Assembly (NCBI GenBank): GCA_009784825.1
Contig: WQXO01000009.1
Coordinates: forward strand, 1-64,000
DNA: 64,000 nt
Direction of reading: 5' to 3'
Origin: Oscillospiraceae bacterium
Lineage (GTDB): Bacteria; Bacillota; Clostridia; Oscillospirales; Ruminococcaceae
The notes below the pieces were generated by a model that worked only from the letters and a program-made list of their open reading frames with translations, searched no databases and had not been told where the DNA came from. Of this stretch, positions 1 to 7,570 are shown piece after piece. Position 1 is the stretch's first letter; each line of letters opens with the position of its first letter. Made by a program: the position numbers and the translations under genes.

Positions 1-186
1 GCGATAAAAGCCGAGGCGAAATTAGACAAGAAGATTACTTCAAAGAATTATCCCCGTAAGTTCCTGTATAAGAGTGCTAAGTTTAAAGAAAACGTGTTTA
101 TTAAAATGAAAAAGACACTTAAAAAAGTTTCGCCCAAGTTATTTGTATTGTTGAAAAATCGGACTATGAAAGAAGTGAAGAGTTAA
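1..186 (+). CDS. 3' end of an unidentified Lys-rich protein (partial)
   Basis: Frame 1 is open from the first base and ends in TAA at 184-186, giving the last 61 residues of a protein whose start lies outside the window. The tail is strongly basic (many Lys) with a short hydrophobic patch (KLFVLLKN) near the end. The stop codon overlaps the aroB ATG (TAATG), so the two genes are probably cotranscribed and translationally coupled. No family is recognisable from this tail and no function is proposed. Confidence 0.6.
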   Translation, partial: AIKAEAKLDKKITSKNYPRKFLYKSAKFKENVFIKMKKTLKKVSPKLFVLLKNRTMKEVKS

Positions 187-1232
187 TGCGGGTTATTAAT
201 GTAAGTGACTCCAATGCGGACATTCTGTCCGCTTATGACATATTAATCGGCTCCGACTTATTAAAAGACAGCGGCAGTCTTATTCGGGCGAACACTAATG
301 CTAAAACTGCTGTAATAGTCACCGATGATATAGTTCATGAGTTATACTGTGATGTTGTGCGTGCTTCATTGGAGAATGACGGGTTTGCTGTACACGTTTT
401 CGTGTTCCCGAATGGCGAGCCGAGCAAGTCCCATGATACCTTGATGAATCTATATGCCTTTTTAGCCAACGCACAAGTTACCCGTTCCGATATACTAATC
501 GCATTAGGCGGCGGGGTGGTGGGCGATTTAACGGGTTATGCGGCGGCGACTTATCTCAGAGGGTTAGACTTTGTGCAAATCCCGACTACATTATTGGCAC
601 AGACTGACAGCTCGGTGGGCGGGAAAACAGGCGTGAACATTTCTACCGGGAAGAACCTTGTGGGTGCGTTCCATAAGCCTATACTTGTCATATGCGATAT
701 TAATACACTTGATACGTTACCGAAGGAAGTCTATTCCGACGGAATGGCAGAGATAATTAAACACGGCATGATATACGATAAGGAATTGTTTAAACAATGC
801 ACAATTCACAATGCACAATTCACAATTGATGAAATACTACGGCAGAGCATACAGGTCAAGGTTAATGTAGTTGAGCGGGATTATAAAGAAAAAGGTGAAC
901 GCATGAAGCTCAACTTCGGGCATACTCTCGGTCACGCAATCGAAAAACATTATAACTACACCGGCATTACTCATGGTAGTGCGGTTTCTATAGGTATGGC
1001 GGTGTTTACTAAGTTATCTAATCCTGATATTTATGACAGTCTTTGCGATTGCTTAAAAAAATATAACCTACCGATTGAAACCGACATAAGCATGGACGTG
1101 TTATATAACTATTGCATGAACGACAAGAAGCGTTCGGGCGGGGATATTAATATAATCCTGTGCGACAAAATCGGCAGCAGTTATATAAAAAAGATGACGG
1201 CGGCGGAGTTTAAGGAGTTTCTATGCAGATAA
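186..1232 (+). CDS. aroB: 3-dehydroquinate synthase
   Basis: Second step of the shikimate pathway: converts DAHP to 3-dehydroquinate with catalytic NAD and a divalent metal, in the cytoplasm. Seen: the NAD-binding GGGVVGDLTGYAAATYLRG at residues 108-126, the TDSSVGGKTGVN block at 140-151, and putative metal ligands E189 (AEIIKHG), H246 (FGHTLGHA) and H263 (THG). 348 aa is near the usual 340-370. It starts on the ATG overlapping the upstream stop and overlaps aroA by 10 bp, so aroB-aroA-aroC form one operon. Odd: residues 204-214 are encoded by a 7-bp tandem repeat (795-829), which looks like an in-frame insertion in a surface segment after the conserved MIYDKELF stretch; the catalytic residues remain, so the enzyme is probably active. 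Confidence 0.96.
   Translation: MRVINVSDSNADILSAYDILIGSDLLKDSGSLIRANTNAKTAVIVTDDIVHELYCDVVRASLENDGFAVHVFVFPNGEPSKSHDTLMNLYAFLANAQVTRSDILIALGGGVVGDLTGYAAATYLRGLDFVQIPTTLLAQTDSSVGGKTGVNISTGKNLVGAFHKPILVICDINTLDTLPKEVYSDGMAEIIKHGMIYDKELFKQCTIHNAQFTIDEILRQSIQVKVNVVERDYKEKGERMKLNFGHTLGHAIEKHYNYTGITHGSAVSIGMAVFTKLSNPDIYDSLCDCLKKYNLPIETDISMDVLYNYCMNDKKRSGGDINIILCDKIGSSYIKKMTAAEFKEFLCR
795..829. repeat. heptamer tandem repeat array inside aroB
   Basis: Five consecutive 7-bp units: CAATGCA, CAATTCA, CAATGCA, CAATTCA, CAATTGA. The first 28 bp are an exact two-fold repeat of a 14-mer. The same style of array (units built around AATTG/AATTA) recurs elsewhere in the window, mostly between genes; here it lies within the aroB reading frame without breaking it. 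Confidence 0.75.
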
Positions 1233-2398
1233 AAATCACCCCTACCCTATTAAAAGGCAGGATTACCCCTCCATCCTCTAAGAGCATTTCCCACCGTGCG
1301 TTAATCTGTTCAATATTGGCGAAATGCGATGAGCCGAAGAATTTATTAGATTCCGATGATATATGGGCAACGCGTAATGCGTTTACAGCAACCGAAAATA
1401 TCGATTGCAACGAAAGCGGTTCGACATTGCGGTTTTTGATACCGGTGTTCGCCGCAATGGGGAAAACCGTAACATTCCACGGACGGGGTGAATTACCTAA
1501 TCGAACAATCGAGCCTTATATCGACGAATTACCCAAACACGGGATTACATTTCACACAACCGAAATGCCTTATAAAATAAGCGGACAGTTACAAGCCGGT
1601 GAATACCTAATAAGCGGCAGTCTTTCCTCCCAGTTTATTACCGGATTGCTGTTGGCACTTCCCTTGCTTGACGGGGACAGCGAAATTATCCTAACCTCAC
1701 CGTTACAGTCAAAGCCTTACGTTGACTTAACCATTGACGTTATGAAGCAATTTGGGGTTGGTGTACAAGAAACGCCGCAGGGTTATTCCGTGAAAGGTAA
1801 TCAGAGTTATCAGCCTTGTGATTTTTCTGTAGAAACCGATATGTCACAGGCGGCGTTCTTCGCTGTGGCGAATAAATTGGGTGCAGATATAGAAATAGCG
1901 GGATTAAACCCGAACAGTTTGCAGGGGGACAAAAAAGTTTTCGATATTGTGAAATCACCCCCACCGTATAATATAGATGCCGGGGACATTCCCGACCTTG
2001 TACCGATTTTGACGGTTCTGTGTGCGTTAACCGATGGCGAACACCGGATTTATAACTGCTCACGTTTACGGATAAAGGAGTGTGACCGATTAGCGGCGAT
2101 TTCCACCGAATTAAATAAGTTGGGTGCTTGTGTAAAGATTAATGAGAGTGACGAGTTAATTATTACAGGAGTAGAACAACTTTCCGGAACAAACCTCCCG
2201 CTGAAAGCGGGCATACAAACACAGGTTCTGTGTTCCACGTGGAACGACCATAGAATTGCAATGGCACTGACGATTGCGGCAATGAAATGCATGGATTTCT
2301 TAATTTTAGAAAACGCCGAATGTGTGAAAAAATCCTATGTGAATTTCTATGATGATATAAGAAAATTAGGGGGAATAATAGATGTCGTCGATGTTTAA
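1223..2398 (+). CDS. aroA: 3-phosphoshikimate 1-carboxyvinyltransferase (EPSP synthase)
   Basis: Transfers enolpyruvyl from PEP to shikimate-3-phosphate, the sixth shikimate step. Seen: N-terminal PPSSKSISHRALI (PEP/S3P-binding Lys, Ser and Arg), NESGSTLRFL, SSQFITGLLLALPL, the RIKECDRLAA motif and the C-terminal WNDHRIAMAL. The protein is 391 aa, shorter than the roughly 430 aa of E. coli AroA, but all signature blocks are present, so it is a compact form rather than a truncation. It overlaps aroB by 10 bp and aroC by 17 bp, consistent with tight translational coupling. Whether it is glyphosate-sensitive (class I) or tolerant cannot be judged safely by eye. Confidence 0.95.
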   Translation: MQIKITPTLLKGRITPPSSKSISHRALICSILAKCDEPKNLLDSDDIWATRNAFTATENIDCNESGSTLRFLIPVFAAMGKTVTFHGRGELPNRTIEPYIDELPKHGITFHTTEMPYKISGQLQAGEYLISGSLSSQFITGLLLALPLLDGDSEIILTSPLQSKPYVDLTIDVMKQFGVGVQETPQGYSVKGNQSYQPCDFSVETDMSQAAFFAVANKLGADIEIAGLNPNSLQGDKKVFDIVKSPPPYNIDAGDIPDLVPILTVLCALTDGEHRIYNCSRLRIKECDRLAAISTELNKLGACVKINESDELIITGVEQLSGTNLPLKAGIQTQVLCSTWNDHRIAMALTIAAMKCMDFLILENAECVKKSYVNFYDDIRKLGGIIDVVDV

Positions 2399-3362
2399 CG
2401 GTAATATATCTTTGTCAATATTCGGGGAATCGCATGGAGCGGGAATAGGGGTAGTTATTGACAACCTGCCCGCCGGTGAAGCCATTGACTTAGATGAAAT
2501 ACAGCAGTTTCTGAACCGCAGAGCACCGGGTAATTCTGACACCGCTACTGCAAGGAAAGAGGGCGATATTCCCGAAATTCTGTCGGGTTTATATAACGGT
2601 AAAACTACCGGAACACCGTTATGTGCGGTTATCCGTAATACAAACCAAATTTCAAGCGATTATGAGAATATTGCGGCATTAAGATTAGGTCACGCTGATT
2701 ATACCGGACATGTCCGTTATAAAGGGAGTAACGACATTAGAGGCGGGGGACACTTTTCGGGGAGGCTGACTGCACCATTGGTATTTGCGGGGGCGGTCTG
2801 CGGGCAGATTTTAAAACGCCGTGGAATTTCTGTAAACGCCGAAATTCTTTCAATTGGCGGGGTTAAGGTTACAGGTGACGAACAGGTACGTGAGATAATC
2901 CTGTCTGCGAAAAGCAAGGGCGATTCGGTGGGCGGAGTTATCAAATGCACTGCTACAGGTGTACCCGCCGGAATAGGCTCGCCCATGCTTGATGGTTTGG
3001 AAAACGTAATCTCACGGTTAGTATTCGCAATTCCCGCAGTTAAGGGGATTGAATTCGGGACGGTTTGCGATTATGGCAGTGAGAATAACGACGAGTTTTA
3101 TTTAGACGGCGATGCTGTAAAAACCCGCACAAACAACCACGGCGGAATATTAGGCGGAATAAGCTCAGGTATGCCTATAGAATTTACGGTGAAAATTAAA
3201 CCCACACCGTCAATTTCAATCCCGCAGAATACCGTTGATATTGCGAAAATGCAGGAAACGGTTATGGAAATTAAGGGGCGGCATGACCCGTGCATTGTTC
3301 CGAGGGCAGTTGTGTGTGTGGAAGCGGCAATGAATATTGCATTGCTGTCGTTAATGGAGTAA
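2382..3362 (+). CDS. aroC: chorismate synthase
   Basis: Last shikimate step, EPSP to chorismate, using reduced FMN. Seen: N-terminal SIFGESHGAGIGVVIDNLPAG, RAPGNSDTATARKEGD, GHADYTGHVRYKG, the GGGHFSGRLTAP block and the late NHGGILGGISSGMPI plus RHDPCIVPRAV signatures. It has 326 aa against the usual 350-390; the shortening seems spread through loops and both ends look complete. The ATG at 2382 has a GGGGG ribosome-binding site 8-9 nt upstream within the end of aroA; a second in-frame ATG at 2391 is possible. The next gene begins 3 bp after the stop. Confidence 0.96.
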   Translation: MSSMFNGNISLSIFGESHGAGIGVVIDNLPAGEAIDLDEIQQFLNRRAPGNSDTATARKEGDIPEILSGLYNGKTTGTPLCAVIRNTNQISSDYENIAALRLGHADYTGHVRYKGSNDIRGGGHFSGRLTAPLVFAGAVCGQILKRRGISVNAEILSIGGVKVTGDEQVREIILSAKSKGDSVGGVIKCTATGVPAGIGSPMLDGLENVISRLVFAIPAVKGIEFGTVCDYGSENNDEFYLDGDAVKTRTNNHGGILGGISSGMPIEFTVKIKPTPSISIPQNTVDIAKMQETVMEIKGRHDPCIVPRAVVCVEAAMNIALLSLME

Positions 3363-3365
3363 ACC

Positions 3366-3884
3366 ATGAAAATACCGAAAATCACAGTAACCGATGAGGT
3401 AAAAGTTTTAACATTAGTCTGCCTGCTGTTAGAAAAGTCCGGTGGGCTGACCGAGCCACAGCTTCTCGAAATTGTTACCGTCGATGATACAATTTCGCAG
3501 TTTGCTTTAAATGATGCACTTGCCGTTATCGAGAATAAGAAGTTAGCTGAGGTAAATAACGGATTATTCACGATTACAAATAACGGTTTAGACTGGCTTA
3601 GTGAGTTTGAGGGGAGTGTCGCACCCTCTATCCGCAGGAGAATGGTTAAGGAAGCACAGGAGGTAGTTCGGTTAGATAAGCTGAGAAAAGCAGTCAAATG
3701 GAGTGTTGTTAAGGATAGCTCCGGTTGGGTTTTCTGTGCATGTTTTCTGAACGAAATAAATAATACGCCTGTTATGGAAATCAAAATCCATTCAAAAACC
3801 AAGAAAGCCGCATTGGAAATTCAAGAAAAGTTCTTGAAAGACCCTGCAAAAATAATAAAAAATACGTTATCGAATTTCATGTAG
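3366..3884 (+). CDS. DUF4364-like winged-helix protein
   Basis: A 172-aa cytoplasmic protein with an N-terminal winged-helix-like region (helix, helix, GGLTEPQLLEIV, then KLAEVNNGLFTITNNG as a beta wing) and a C-terminal alpha/beta part. The layout matches my memory of DUF4364, a Firmicutes family of predicted transcriptional regulators, but target and ligand are unknown. It starts 3 bp after aroC with a GGAG in the aroC 3' end, so it is probably the last or a middle gene of the aro operon. The assignment rests on overall pattern, not on a catalytic motif. Confidence 0.6.
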   Translation: MKIPKITVTDEVKVLTLVCLLLEKSGGLTEPQLLEIVTVDDTISQFALNDALAVIENKKLAEVNNGLFTITNNGLDWLSEFEGSVAPSIRRRMVKEAQEVVRLDKLRKAVKWSVVKDSSGWVFCACFLNEINNTPVMEIKIHSKTKKAALEIQEKFLKDPAKIIKNTLSNFM

Positions 3885-3897
3885 GAGGGATATATTA

Positions 3898-4311
3898 ATG
3901 AGCAAGAAAAGGCGTGAGAAAAATTATGGCGAGGTCATCTGGACGGGCAAGAAATGTTATTTCGGGCTGCCAATATCGTTCACCCGTTATATCCTCACCG
4001 ATACTAAGCTATACACTAAAATGGGCTTACTAAACATTCGTGAGGAGCGGATTGAGCTATATCGGGTAATAGATTTTTCATTAAGACTTCCGCTCGGTCA
4101 GCGGATTTTCGGGTGCGGAACGATTATTGTTCATGCAAAAGACAAAACATGTCCAGAGCTTATGGTTAAGTCGATTAAAAAAGCCCGCCCTGTTCTGCGT
4201 TCGATTGAGGAATATGTGGAGAAGGAGCGGGTTAAATATAACATTCACGGGAGAGACATGATTGCCGCTTCGGGGATGAGCGTAATTGCGGGAATGGACG
4301 GCGAAATGTGA
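3898..4311 (+). CDS. bacterial PH-domain-like protein
   Basis: A 137-aa soluble protein starting on an ATG preceded by TAGGAGGG. Residues about 10-105 read as the bacterial PH/YdbS-type fold: an initial WTGKKCYFGLP strand, YILTDTKLYTKMGLLNIREERIELYRVIDFSL (typical of bPH_2 proteins), then the strand FGCGTIIVHA and a C-terminal helix. Unlike most bPH_2 proteins it has no membrane segment. Function unknown. It lies 13 bp after the DUF4364-like gene and is likely cotranscribed with it. Confidence 0.6.
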   Translation: MSKKRREKNYGEVIWTGKKCYFGLPISFTRYILTDTKLYTKMGLLNIREERIELYRVIDFSLRLPLGQRIFGCGTIIVHAKDKTCPELMVKSIKKARPVLRSIEEYVEKERVKYNIHGRDMIAASGMSVIAGMDGEM

Positions 4312-4312
4312 T

Positions 4313-4326
4313 AATGTATAATTATT
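4313..4326. repeat. short heptamer repeat (two units)
   Basis: AATGTAT followed by AATTATT directly after the stop of the PH-like gene. The same 14-mer occurs at 37943-37956 within a larger heptamer array, so this is probably a reduced copy of the dispersed repeat family. Confidence 0.5.
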
Positions 4327-4336
4327 ACAAAAGTTC

Positions 4337-4365
4337 TTGACAATGTTACAGCGTTATGGTAACAT
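4337..4365 (+). promoter_or_regulatory. sigma-A promoter
   Basis: TTGACA at 4337-4342, 17-bp spacer, TAACAT at 4360-4365. The start of the following gene at 4400 fits a 5' leader of about 28 nt carrying AAGGAGGG. The in-frame TTG inside the -35 box is therefore unlikely to be a start codon. Confidence 0.7.
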
Positions 4366-4399
4366 TAGACATAATACGTTTAATAAGGAGGGTGCTAAT

Positions 4400-5107
4400 A
4401 TGGCAAGTTTAAAAGAACGGCTTGACAGCAGGTCGAACACTTTTCAATCCTCGGAGTCCCAAAAGGAGACGGAACGTCTGCAAAAGGTGTCCGAGATTTC
4501 TAATCAGGTTTGGAATGAGCTTCGCGGCGTTTTTGAAAATCTGTCCGACGAAGACCTATGCAACACTGTTACTATTTCAGTGCGGATTGAATCGCTTACC
4601 GATTATACCTACACGGTTTCCAGCGACAATAGCGGTAAGGTCAAAAATATCACCGTTACATACAAGTGTACCATTGAGGATTTACAGGAATCGTTGAGTG
4701 AAGCATTCGCTTTAGCAGAGACAGACAGCATTGCCACTTTCCGATGCGGTTATGTCTGGCAGTTTATATACTCACCTCCTTTTTCTGATGATGAACACGG
4801 GAACGAAATGGAGCTTGCACCGGCGGCTGTATTCGACGATAACTTCATGTTAAAGCTGCTTGAGCTGAAGGACCGTTATGCGGGAATAGATGCAATAGCA
4901 GTCACCACTATTAATACTGTGGGGTATGACAATATTGAGGAGCTTAAAAAGCAGTTGAAGAAAGTCAACGGTGACACTAAAAGTGATGAAAAGTCCGAGC
5001 GGGAACGCCTTTCGGGAGCAGTCGGAGCGTATAGTGCCAAACGTGCGGGTGAGCTTGAGGCGATACTTAAGGAAACCTTTGAAATGTTAGAAAAGATTAC
5101 AGCGTAA
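4400..5107 (+). CDS. hypothetical soluble protein with a helical C-terminus
   Basis: 235 aa from the ATG at 4400, chosen because AAGGAGGGTGCTAAT precedes it and because an upstream in-frame TTG falls within the -35 promoter box. No signal peptide or membrane segment. The N-terminus is charged and probably helical (KERLDSRSNTFQSSESQKETERLQKV), the middle looks alternating beta, and the C-terminus is rich in Glu, Lys and Ala (probable coiled coil). I recognise no family and propose no function. It has its own promoter and is followed 18 bp later by the promoter of a 52-aa gene. Confidence 0.6.
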   Translation: MASLKERLDSRSNTFQSSESQKETERLQKVSEISNQVWNELRGVFENLSDEDLCNTVTISVRIESLTDYTYTVSSDNSGKVKNITVTYKCTIEDLQESLSEAFALAETDSIATFRCGYVWQFIYSPPFSDDEHGNEMELAPAAVFDDNFMLKLLELKDRYAGIDAIAVTTINTVGYDNIEELKKQLKKVNGDTKSDEKSERERLSGAVGAYSAKRAGELEAILKETFEMLEKITA

Positions 5108-5125
5108 CTGTGTTTTAATGATAAC

Positions 5126-5154
5126 TTGACATATCATATTAATGGTAGTATAAT
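5126..5154 (+). promoter_or_regulatory. perfect-consensus sigma-A promoter
   Basis: TTGACA at 5126-5131, a 17-bp spacer, and TATAAT at 5149-5154: exact consensus in both hexamers. It drives the 52-aa gene starting at 5180, about 26 nt downstream of the -10 box. Confidence 0.85.
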
Positions 5155-5179
5155 TTAACTGAAAATGGAGGTGACTTTT

Positions 5180-5338
5180 ATGTATGAAACAAAAGTTATT
5201 TTAGTCGCTATGAGTAAAATTCTAAAAAAATCCGACAGTCTTAAGGAAGCATATGCCGCTTTAGAGGAAATGGCAAATGCAGAAGGGGTTATACTGAAGC
5301 CTTACGACGAAAACGAAAAAGGGGATAAAGATACGTAA
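5180..5338 (+). CDS. 52-aa small protein of unknown function
   Basis: Begins MYETKVILVAMSKILKK and ends in acidic and Lys-rich residues (NEKGDKDT). The ATG follows GGAGGTGA with 5-6 nt spacing, an exact consensus promoter lies upstream and a strong intrinsic terminator begins 6 bp after the stop, so it is a complete monocistronic unit. The sequence is probably an amphipathic helix pair (SDSLKEAYAALEEMANAEG) with a short N-terminal strand. No family recognised. Confidence 0.7.
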   Translation: MYETKVILVAMSKILKKSDSLKEAYAALEEMANAEGVILKPYDENEKGDKDT

Positions 5339-5343
5339 AACTA

Positions 5344-5380
5344 ACCGCCTTTACCGTGAATTGGTAAAGGCGGTATTTTT
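5344..5380 (+). terminator. intrinsic terminator
   Basis: 12-bp perfect stem ACCGCCTTTACC / GGTAAAGGCGGT with a 7-nt loop, followed by A and five T residues. Terminates the 52-aa gene and separates it from the convergent divIC operon. Confidence 0.88.
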
Positions 5381-5382
5381 AC

Positions 5383-5410
5383 ATAATTGTCAATTGTACA
5401 TTGTCAATTG
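5383..5410. repeat. heptamer tandem repeat array
   Basis: Four 7-bp units ATAATTG, TCAATTG, TACATTG, TCAATTG between the terminator of the small gene and the divIC stop codon. Same family as the arrays at 795 (reverse orientation), 19378 and 47366. Confidence 0.7.
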
Positions 5411-5411
5411 T

Positions 5412-5729
5412 TCATCCCCCCGGGACTATATAATACACACGTTCCTGCGGGTCGGCATAACCGAACTCGTCACGGGCAATCCGCTCCATATATTCACCCA
5501 AGTTCTCCCCGGAGGAATACCGCTCAAGCTGTTCATTTTCGATTGTCACATTTTTAAGAGCAGTCTGCGTTTCGGCTAATCTTGCATTTTCTTTCCTAAT
5601 ATCCAAGTTAATCTGTACGAACAAAATAAACGCATATGAAAGAATAACCATAGCTAATATGGCGAACAACATATATCTAAGCTTCCCCGGCCTTGCGAAC
5701 CTTTGCCTTGATAACGGTTTTTGTTTCAT
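5412..5729 (-). CDS. divIC: septum formation initiator family protein, DivIC/FtsB-like
   Basis: Small bitopic division protein expected to join the DivIB/FtsL/FtsB-type complex at the septum. 105 aa: basic cytoplasmic N-terminus, one membrane segment at about residues 18-41, then a coiled coil at about 42-75 (IRKENARLAETQTALKNVTIENEQLE) and the family-typical RIARDEFGYADPQERVYYIV near the end. Position directly after yabP-yabQ matches the B. subtilis order. It overlaps yabQ by 53 bp, an unusually long overlap, so the two are probably translationally coupled. Confidence 0.88.
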   Translation of the reverse strand: MKQKPLSRQRFARPGKLRYMLFAILAMVILSYAFILFVQINLDIRKENARLAETQTALKNVTIENEQLERYSSGENLGEYMERIARDEFGYADPQERVYYIVPGG

Positions 5730-6255
5730 GGTTTTTATTGTTCCTTGACTTTCTTAAATTAGACGCACCACTATTATACCGCATAACCGCTGTGTTTTTC
5801 AAGTGTTTGGTGCGTTTTTCGATAATTTCGTATAATGTTCTAATTTGGGGCGATGTTTTTTGTGCATATTTAACCAGAATTTGCCATATCGGGAGCAAAA
5901 TCCGCTTGTGAATTAGGTTTATCACGTATTTCACGGCGGCTTTAATTGCGTTTGCGAAAGCTGTGGTTATTATCGAAATGAGTTTTCCGACAGTTAAAAA
6001 ATATACCACCCCTCCGAATAACAACCCCGCTAAGTAGAATAATCTGAACGCTCCCGCCCCGAATTCCAACGAATAAGCAAATACAATTACACCGCATACT
6101 GAGAGAAACAGGAAATCCTCGATTGCTGTGGCTAAGGTACCTGTTTTAACGAAAAGGCGGCTAATTCTAATTGGTTCATATAATGCACCAAGGACAAACC
6201 CTAATATAGCGAACATCATAAGCTCGGTGAGGTTTTGTGAGGTTGTCTCGTACAT
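5677..6255 (-). CDS. yabQ: spore cortex biosynthesis protein YabQ
   Basis: Sporulation membrane protein needed for spore cortex formation in B. subtilis. The 192-aa product has three hydrophobic segments in the first 95 residues (about 12-30, 44-64 and 70-90), including the GFVLGALYEPIRISRLF stretch typical of YabQ, followed by a basic cytoplasmic tail with further amphipathic helices. It lies 5 bp after yabP and overlaps divIC. Expected to be expressed in the mother cell if regulation is conserved; no sigma-E promoter was confidently seen. Confidence 0.85.
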   Translation of the reverse strand: MYETTSQNLTELMMFAILGFVLGALYEPIRISRLFVKTGTLATAIEDFLFLSVCGVIVFAYSLEFGAGAFRLFYLAGLLFGGVVYFLTVGKLISIITTAFANAIKAAVKYVINLIHKRILLPIWQILVKYAQKTSPQIRTLYEIIEKRTKHLKNTAVMRYNSGASNLRKSRNNKNHETKTVIKAKVRKAGEA

Positions 6256-6260
6256 ATCGG

Positions 6261-6530
6261 CTACCTGAACAGCTTGGTTATGACGTTGTTGGGCGTTCTG
6301 TCGGTGTTTGAATATTGCACCGAGTTAATTTCCCCTGTCATTTCGAGTTCACCCGATTCGGTATTAACCTTGCCTATTTCAAAGTTTCTGCCCCTTAACC
6401 GTAGCCCGCCCGCCGAGGTTATAAGAATCATCTCGTTTTCGTTAAAGCTTTCGATGTCTTTTATCCCTGTCATAATTGCCTTTTTGCGGTTTTCTAAAAT
6501 TATTCCGTGGGTACCTTTCGTTTCGCTCAT
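6261..6530 (-). CDS. yabP: sporulation protein YabP
   Basis: 89-aa YabP/YqfC-family protein, a small beta-rich sporulation protein acting with YabQ in cortex assembly. Seen: the family pattern HGIILENRKKAIMTGI, FNENEMILITSAGGLRLRG, and FEIGKVNTESGELEMTGEI. The start codon follows AAGGGAG, and this ribosome-binding site forms part of the 3' arm of a stem-loop (6543-6582), so initiation may be modulated by RNA structure. Followed by yabQ after 5 bp. Confidence 0.88.
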   Translation of the reverse strand: MSETKGTHGIILENRKKAIMTGIKDIESFNENEMILITSAGGLRLRGRNFEIGKVNTESGELEMTGEINSVQYSNTDRTPNNVITKLFR

Positions 6531-6542
6531 ATAATAAAATCT

Positions 6543-6582
6543 CCCTTTTTCGGATTATAATTAAATATATTCCGAAAAAGGG
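6543..6582 (-). terminator. stem-loop between the kinase gene and yabP
   Basis: 12-bp arms CCCTTTTTCGGA / TCCGAAAAAGGG with a 16-nt AT-rich loop, starting 8 bp past the stop of the sugar kinase gene. Read on the minus strand the second arm runs into AGATTTTATTATATG. It can act as a weak terminator for the sugar genes or as a structure hiding the yabP ribosome-binding site (AAGGGAG overlaps the arm). Confidence 0.6.
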
Positions 6583-6589
6583 ACAAATA

Positions 6590-7570
6590 TTACAGCTGTT
6601 CTTTTATGGTTTTAATGTCGACTTCAATCCCTGCCCTGCGTGCCGCCCATAATATCGCACCCGCTACCGGAACAGTATCAATTTTATTGAATTCGATGCT
6701 GCGTTCACCGACTAATTCACGAATTCTCTTTTCCACAAGCTCGGGCAGAATAGTCACCCTTTCCTTTACAAATACCGAGCCTGCCAAAACTATATGTGCC
6801 GGTTTATCAATCGGGAAATCCATATTATTAATCATATATGAAATTCCGCCCGCATAATGCTCTGCCGAGCATTTCAGAATATCAAGTGCTGTTTCGTCAC
6901 CTTGTTCTGCCGCTGTGAATACAAAACGGTTGAAATCAGTAATAAACAGCTCCATATTATTCGTTTTGTCTATTATTGTTTCCATAAAATCCGCTTTATC
7001 GGTTACACCGGCATGCTCAAACATCATATCCGTCAATAAAGTCGGTCTTGTCATTTTAAACAGCGAGTTATAAACTCTGGCTATGACCTGTTCACCGTAC
7101 CATGTGCTTCCGCCGCAATCGTCGGTGAAAAGCCCCATTCCGCCTATTTGAAAAGCGTTCTCCGAATAATCTAATGCTGCAATTGATGTGCCGGTTCCGT
7201 TAATTGCACAAACCCCCGTACCGTTCGGACTGCCCGCCGCCACTCCTAAGAAAGCATCATTGTAAACCTTGAAGTCTTTTATTCCTGCCTTGCTTATTAT
7301 TGAGGAGATGAACTCATGCTGCCAGATTGTGTCTGCCCCCGCAATCCCTAACACAGCATACGTTATATCGCTAATGCTTACTCTTGAGCTTCTCAGCAGA
7401 TTTAAAATCATTTCCGGCAAAACCACCTCTAACTCCTCGTATGAACCGGTCATACACTCATGGTTCAATGTACCGCAGATAGAGTGGTTTATGCATTTTC
7501 CGTTTTCGTCGAACAATGCTAACTGGCTTTTTGTTCCGCCGCCGTCAACCCCTAATATAATCTTTTTCAT
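6590..7570 (-). CDS. BadF/BadG-family sugar kinase, N-acetylglucosamine kinase-like
   Basis: 326-aa ASKHA-fold ATPase. Seen: phosphate-1 loop GVDGGGTKSQLALFDENG at residues about 6-23, adenosine-site-like GTGVCAINGTGTSIAAL near 115-131, and GGMGLFTDDCGGSTWYGEQV near 143-162, typical of GlcNAc/glucosamine kinases of the BadF/BadG family. It overlaps the GH4 gene by 4 bp on the same strand, suggesting that the pair splits and phosphorylates an imported or recycled amino sugar (possibly peptidoglycan-derived). Substrate is inferred from family only. Confidence 0.8.
   Translation of the reverse strand: MKKIILGVDGGGTKSQLALFDENGKCINHSICGTLNHECMTGSYEELEVVLPEMILNLLRSSRVSISDITYAVLGIAGADTIWQHEFISSIISKAGIKDFKVYNDAFLGVAAGSPNGTGVCAINGTGTSIAALDYSENAFQIGGMGLFTDDCGGSTWYGEQVIARVYNSLFKMTRPTLLTDMMFEHAGVTDKADFMETIIDKTNNMELFITDFNRFVFTAAEQGDETALDILKCSAEHYAGGISYMINNMDFPIDKPAHIVLAGSVFVKERVTILPELVEKRIRELVGERSIEFNKIDTVPVAGAILWAARRAGIEVDIKTIKEQL

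Noticed and set aside
1740-3802. Minus-strand frames opposite aroA, aroC and the DUF4364-like gene
   Set aside because: They are shadows of highly conserved plus-strand genes and have no ribosome-binding sites or recognisable domains.
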